64,000 nucleotides of DNA from Botryobacter ruber. GTDB lineage: Bacteria; Bacteroidota; Bacteroidia; Cytophagales; Hymenobacteraceae. Of the stretch, positions 60,407 to 64,000 are shown one piece after another (position 1 is the first letter of the stretch; every line of letters begins with the position of its first letter). The position numbers and the translations under genes are program-made. The stretch lies in the NCBI RefSeq assembly GCF_003347595.2, contig NZ_QCZK02000022.1, forward strand, positions 56,820-120,819, given 5' to 3'. The notes under the pieces are model-generated. The model was not told where the DNA came from. It made no database searches and was given only the letters and a program-made list of their open reading frames with translations.

Positions 60407-61696
60407 ATGAACTTTCATACTTTTAAGCTGCTAACTCCTTTTTTACTGGGATTAGCAGTGGTTTCATGTGAGCAGAATGAGTTAGAGGAGATTGCTCCTT
60501 CTGTAGCAGAAATTAATTCCGAATCAACCAACCTGGCCACCTCTACTAAACTTCTTTTTGAAGAGACTGCTGAAGGTAAGTATATCTTCCCCCTTTCAGG
60601 CTCTAAGATTAACAGAGTTCATCTATTAGAAAACTGCGACCACAACTGGACTTTATCTAAAGCAACGAATCCCTCTTACCAGGGTAAAAGAGCTATCCGC
60701 TTTGAAATCAGGAAAGAACAACCATTGGTAGGGTCAGGTGCGAAAATCCGCTCTGAAGTAACCATTATTAAAGGAACTGAAGACACGCGTTTTACGAAAG
60801 ACATCTGGTATTCTTTTGCGGTGTATTTCCCTTCTGTAGGTTTTGAGTATGATGATACCAGGGACTGCCTGAATCAGTGGTATGAAAATGGAAAAAATGA
60901 AACGACGATCCGTGCTGAAAAAGATAAAGTTTATCTGGAAGTGACGCCAGCAGCAGGCGCTGACTTAAAAGTATACGACTTGTTGAGCTCAAACTCCGGC
61001 ATCGGCTCAGGGGCCAGCGTTCTATCTACGTTCACCAGTATTCCTAAAAACCAGTGGCACGAATTCACCTTCCACTTCATTCACTCGGAAGGTGCTGACG
61101 GGCTGATCGAGGTGTTCCGTAATGGGGTGAAGATTCACCATATCACCGGGCGTAACATACACCTGGAGTATCCGAAATGGAAACTGGGTCTGTACAAAAC
61201 CTCCTTCCTCGATGGCTCTTCCCCACATTCATCCAGAGTGGTTTACTTTGACAATATCAGAGTAGGTAAGGCTGGAGCTACATTAGCCGACATGGTTTCC
61301 AAAGCAACAACAGATTCCAACACAGGATCAAATTATATCGAAAGCTTTACTTTGGTAGACGCTTCTACGGAGAAAGATATTATGACCCTTAGGGATGGAG
61401 CTAAGATTGATCTTAGCAAGCTGGGTGTTAAGAAGCTGAATATTCGTGCTAACACGAGATTTCCTGCTGTTGTGAAATTTAAATTGAGTGGAGAAGAAAG
61501 AGAAACTTATATTGATGACATAGCTCCTTATGCCCTGTTTGGTGACAACAAGAAAGGAAACTACTACTACGGAGACTGGAATCCCCCCTCTACCGGCAGT
61601 TACACGCTGAAGGCAACACCACATGTAGGTACTAAAAAGAAACTGGGTGCAACAACAGGACCAAGTTACAGCATCAACTTTACGATTAAGAAGTAA
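60407..61696 (+). CDS. polysaccharide-lyase-like lipoprotein with C-terminal adhesin-type domain
   Basis: A 429-residue lipoprotein (LLGLAVVSC lipobox). Residues about 50-290 form a jelly roll of the heparin-lyase-I/PL20-like type: GKRAIRFEIRKEQP, GAKIRSEVTI, IWYSFAVYFPS, NQWHEFTFHFIHS, VFRNGVKIHHITG, YPKWKLGLYK and VVYFDNIRVG. This would be a surface lyase or a glycan binder. Residues about 305-429 are a separate beta domain of the kind repeated in adhesins (SFTLVDASTEKDI, IDLSKLGVKKLNIRANT, SYTLKATP). The AT-rich leader and lone position suggest its own regulation. Substrate unknown. Confidence 0.82.
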   Translation: MNFHTFKLLTPFLLGLAVVSCEQNELEEIAPSVAEINSESTNLATSTKLLFEETAEGKYIFPLSGSKINRVHLLENCDHNWTLSKATNPSYQGKRAIRFEIRKEQPLVGSGAKIRSEVTIIKGTEDTRFTKDIWYSFAVYFPSVGFEYDDTRDCLNQWYENGKNETTIRAEKDKVYLEVTPAAGADLKVYDLLSSNSGIGSGASVLSTFTSIPKNQWHEFTFHFIHSEGADGLIEVFRNGVKIHHITGRNIHLEYPKWKLGLYKTSFLDGSSPHSSRVVYFDNIRVGKAGATLADMVSKATTDSNTGSNYIESFTLVDASTEKDIMTLRDGAKIDLSKLGVKKLNIRANTRFPAVVKFKLSGEERETYIDDIAPYALFGDNKKGNYYYGDWNPPSTGSYTLKATPHVGTKKKLGATTGPSYSINFTIKK

Positions 61697-61876
61697 AGCT
61701 GGAATACCTTTAAATGTGGCAGTAGCTCTAAGTAAGAAAGTTTATTTATAACCAATCAACTTATTTTTATAATAACAGTATATGTATTTCATTATATATG
61801 ATTGCCGTTGGATTTCCTTCAATAGAGCTTTAATGGATGCAGAACTATTATTATAACTATAACTCAAATTTTGATT

Positions 61877-62407
61877 ATGAAGAAGCTTCAAGCGTATTTT
61901 CTGGTGGCACTCCTGGTTGTTGGAACTGCCTGTTCATTGTTTAAGAAAGACATTGATGTGCCGCAGTCTTTTTCCATAGACATCTCGCGGTCAGCAACAG
62001 ACCCTTTGCAATTCACGACAACCTATACCCTGAATACCACGAACGAAGATGTGGAAGAGTACAAGGATAACATTGATGAATTCAGGATTGATAGAATCAC
62101 CTATAAGGTAAGTGATTTTTCAGGATCCAACACGCCGGTGGTTTCAGGAACACTTAAGTTTGCGGCCGATGGTACCAGTGCCTATAAAACTCTTGGCACC
62201 ATAAGCGGACTAGACCTGAAAGCAAGCAATACTTCCGGACAGGAATATACGATGGATATCGCCAGCGAAGCAGTAAGGAATGAGCTGGTAAACCTGATGA
62301 AAGCAGGTACTACCGTGAATTTCATGCTGGATGCCAGCTCTACCAACAACCCGGTAGATGCTACGATTGATTTTAAAATTTATGCCAACATGACTGTGGA
62401 ACTATAG
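61877..62407 (+). CDS. hypothetical lipoprotein
   Basis: A 176-residue lipoprotein: signal peptide with lipobox VVGTAC, then an all-beta body with PQSFSIDISRSATDPLQFTTT, FRIDRITYKVSDFSG and a closing VDATIDFKIYANMTVEL. The plan resembles small Bacteroidota surface lipoproteins with one immunoglobulin-like sandwich. Both TTG 61871 and ATG 61877 are in frame; ATG is preferred. It follows the lyase-like gene by 180 bases and may be part of the same unit. A strong hairpin follows. Confidence 0.7.
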   Translation: MKKLQAYFLVALLVVGTACSLFKKDIDVPQSFSIDISRSATDPLQFTTTYTLNTTNEDVEEYKDNIDEFRIDRITYKVSDFSGSNTPVVSGTLKFAADGTSAYKTLGTISGLDLKASNTSGQEYTMDIASEAVRNELVNLMKAGTTVNFMLDASSTNNPVDATIDFKIYANMTVEL

Positions 62408-62409
62408 CT

Positions 62410-62468
62410 TTTCCAGTGTTCCCCTATCTTATATTCCATAATGAGGAGAGATAGGGGGAATACTGGAA
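62410..62468. terminator. long imperfect hairpin after the lipoprotein gene
   Basis: TTCCAGTGTTCCCC..TATCT (from 62411) pairs with AGATAGGGGGAATACTGGAA (to 62468) with one mismatch and one bulge, forming about 19 pairs, then CGCTTTTAAT. Confidence 0.75.
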
Positions 62469-62490
62469 ACCGCTTTTAATAAGAATGGAA

Positions 62491-62580
62491 CTGCTGTTGT
62501 TTACAGTTGCTTCTTGTTGGTGAGGCTTACACAGGAATCATCCGAAAACCATCTGCTATAACATGTCCAATCCACATAGC
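62491..62580 (+). repeat. dispersed repeat, degenerate fragment
   Basis: CTGCTGTTG, a TTG-rich stretch, ATCATCCGAAAACCATCTGC and CATGTCCAATCC recall the middle and right block of the longer copies (for example 57945-57990). It is the most decayed copy. Confidence 0.5.
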
Positions 62581-62721
62581 AGATAAAGAAACAGAATCGT
62601 AATGGCATAATTATTCCAGAAACAGCGAAGATCTACAGCACATTCCTTTCTTGCAATCAGGATGTATGATGAGACTAAAGATTTATGCTCTAACCAAATT
62701 ACATTAATCGGAATAGGAGAC

Positions 62722-63828
62722 TTATTTTTTAAAGGTCCGACCTACCAGCACACAGCTTTTACTGGGACCTATACGAAATGCTTTGTAATAGCCGGTGCTA
62801 CTAGGCAAATGGTGTAATCCAATTTCATCACGGGTGCTCTCAGTCGTTGCAAAGGCTTCTGTTTTCTCATAGAGGGTATAATCCAAACCATCTACTGCCC
62901 TTAACAGAACGATGCCCGGCACACCTGTTCTCGGTTTCCACTTTCCACGGATTACCTTCTTATCCTGGGTTGTCCAGGTATAGGTGCCATCTGCCTTTAT
63001 CTCTAGCGGAGGAAGCTTCATGCCCCCGCTAAACCTGCGATAGGTGTCGCCATTTTTCGTGAACGTGGAAGTGGCTCCGCCCACATGTACCTCCCACTTT
63101 CCTATGAAAAAGTCATTGTTTATTTTAGCAGTTGGATTCAGTACCTGGTAACAGGGGTAAGTGTAATTCAAGGAAGCATCATTCTCATTGCGGATAGTAT
63201 AGAGGCGCTTTTCCGGGTCAACTGCAGTGACTGTTCCCCAGCTTTTTGTTACCAGGAATCCAAGTTCATCATACATCACCCGATCACTTACATTAAACTT
63301 TTGAGCAGGCCAGGCGACAGCGGCGGTAGTCTTTGTTTTTGCCGGTTTATGTTTACCCGGTTTGGCCTGAGCGGTAGCCTGTGCTTGATTAGCTGAGCTC
63401 CGGATGTTATTGGCATGAAACCATTCGCTTACCTCGGATCCTTGCCGGTTATAGCGAACCTGATACCTGTTGCCGTCTCGGCCTAAGATTTTTCCTGTGT
63501 ATACTGCTCCATCATAGCGGCGCACCTGAGCTGTGCTGCCAACTGTAAAGTCCGCTTCCGAATCAGGTTGAAACCGAAGCTGTACATATTGCGCATTGTA
63601 GCGTGTATCCAGGGCATGGTTGTTACAATACTTTTCTCCATTCAAATGCACCTGGTAAGTTCCGTAGCCAAAACCAGAATCCTTGTATGCGCCTACCACG
63701 ATACCATGGTTTGCATCACCGGCAGTAAATACCTCAACCTGATCACCAACTTTAAACTTGTCTTGAGCCTGTGCCTTTAAGGTCAACACGCAGAAAAATA
63801 GCAGAAAAAGCGGAGTAAATCTTTTCAT
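62722..63828 (-). CDS. exported protein with three SH3/Tudor-like repeats
   Basis: A 368-residue secreted protein: signal peptide ending KAQAQ, then three short beta modules each opening F-x-V-(G/S)-(D/S). They begin FKVGDQVEVFTAGDANHGIVV, FTVGSTAQVRRYDGAVYTGKI and, after a Lys/Ala-rich linker (residues about 150-168), FNVSDRVMYDELGFLV. Each has a following Y-x-V/I-R/H strand (YQVHLNG, YQVRYN, YTIRNE). A C-terminal domain with FIGKWEVHVGG, ADGTYTWTTQDKKVIRGKWKP resembles a lipocalin-like fold. No enzyme motif. Function unknown. Confidence 0.72.
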   Translation of the reverse strand: MKRFTPLFLLFFCVLTLKAQAQDKFKVGDQVEVFTAGDANHGIVVGAYKDSGFGYGTYQVHLNGEKYCNNHALDTRYNAQYVQLRFQPDSEADFTVGSTAQVRRYDGAVYTGKILGRDGNRYQVRYNRQGSEVSEWFHANNIRSSANQAQATAQAKPGKHKPAKTKTTAAVAWPAQKFNVSDRVMYDELGFLVTKSWGTVTAVDPEKRLYTIRNENDASLNYTYPCYQVLNPTAKINNDFFIGKWEVHVGGATSTFTKNGDTYRRFSGGMKLPPLEIKADGTYTWTTQDKKVIRGKWKPRTGVPGIVLLRAVDGLDYTLYEKTEAFATTESTRDEIGLHHLPSSTGYYKAFRIGPSKSCVLVGRTFKK

Positions 63829-64000
63829 GTTTTTACATTCTTTTATGATAGTCAGTGCCTGTTTTACTGCTCTAAATGACGATGTGATTCTGATACTCTA
63901 CCTTATAAATATTAATGTGATAATTCTTATAAACTACATGTTATAACAAGCAAATGCTTATTTTCTTTAAATCACACACTTACTAGAGAATCCTGTACTG

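Overview
The window looks like the chromosome of an aerobic Bacteroidota bacterium, most likely a Hymenobacteraceae/Pontibacter-like member of the Cytophagales. This rests on promoters of the TTG-(about 21)-TAnnTTTG type, a SusC/SusD pair, Bacteroidetes-type tra genes (MPF_B family), and the protein flavour of the housekeeping genes. The genus is an inference.

Layout. (1) 0.3-9.9 kb is stable core: ruvC, then a tightly overlapped forward operon (flippase-like membrane protein, glycosyltransferase, small protein, peptide-ABC permease, SpoIIE-type phosphatase), a polysaccharide deacetylase/glycosyltransferase pair, tatD and an L-asparaginase. (2) 9.95-about 31 kb is an integrated conjugative element, or what is left of one. 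It begins beside tRNA-Ser(GGA) with a tyrosine integrase and carries an HTH/AbiEii-type module, radC, ardC, a DUF3945-type protein, a reverse-strand tra operon (traE,F,G, three TraI-like paralogues, traJ,K,L,M,N) and a RecD2-type helicase. No relaxase, coupling protein, traH or traO-Q is visible. Two STAS-like genes (one frameshifted) and a dead IS1 copy lie at its right side. (3) 32.2-38.7 kb is a nutrient-uptake locus: SusC, SusD and a Tat-exported metallophosphoesterase. (4) 38.8-41.4 kb is a worn accessory patch: a SUKH protein, small ORFs, and an IS630 remnant that has cut off a lipoprotein gene. (5) 41.6-47.7 kb is a forward run of redox/detoxification genes behind a Crp/Fnr regulator: NAD(P)-binding reductase, YceI, DoxX, a DsbA-like protein, an extradiol DOPA dioxygenase homologue, an esterase and a QorB-like quinone reductase. 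(6) 47.7-62.6 kb mixes single genes (TRIC channel, TerB-like, DUF1275, GH2 beta-galactosidase, STAS-like, cupin, a polysaccharide-lyase-like lipoprotein) with insertion sequences, at least five copies or fragments of a dispersed noncoding repeat, and a tandem set of hairpin/T-tract units. (7) The end holds a secreted protein with repeated SH3-like segments.

Points most worth a second look: a 207-bp sequence duplicated upstream of radC and ardC, each copy carrying an outward-facing consensus promoter that aims at a strong terminator with no gene between (possible paired noncoding RNAs of the element); matching TGTAC-N7-GTACA palindromes near both ends of the element; three adjacent TraI-like paralogues; the three hairpin units at 58.4-58.7 kb; and the dispersed repeat family, one copy of which is broken by a precisely bounded IS5-family element.
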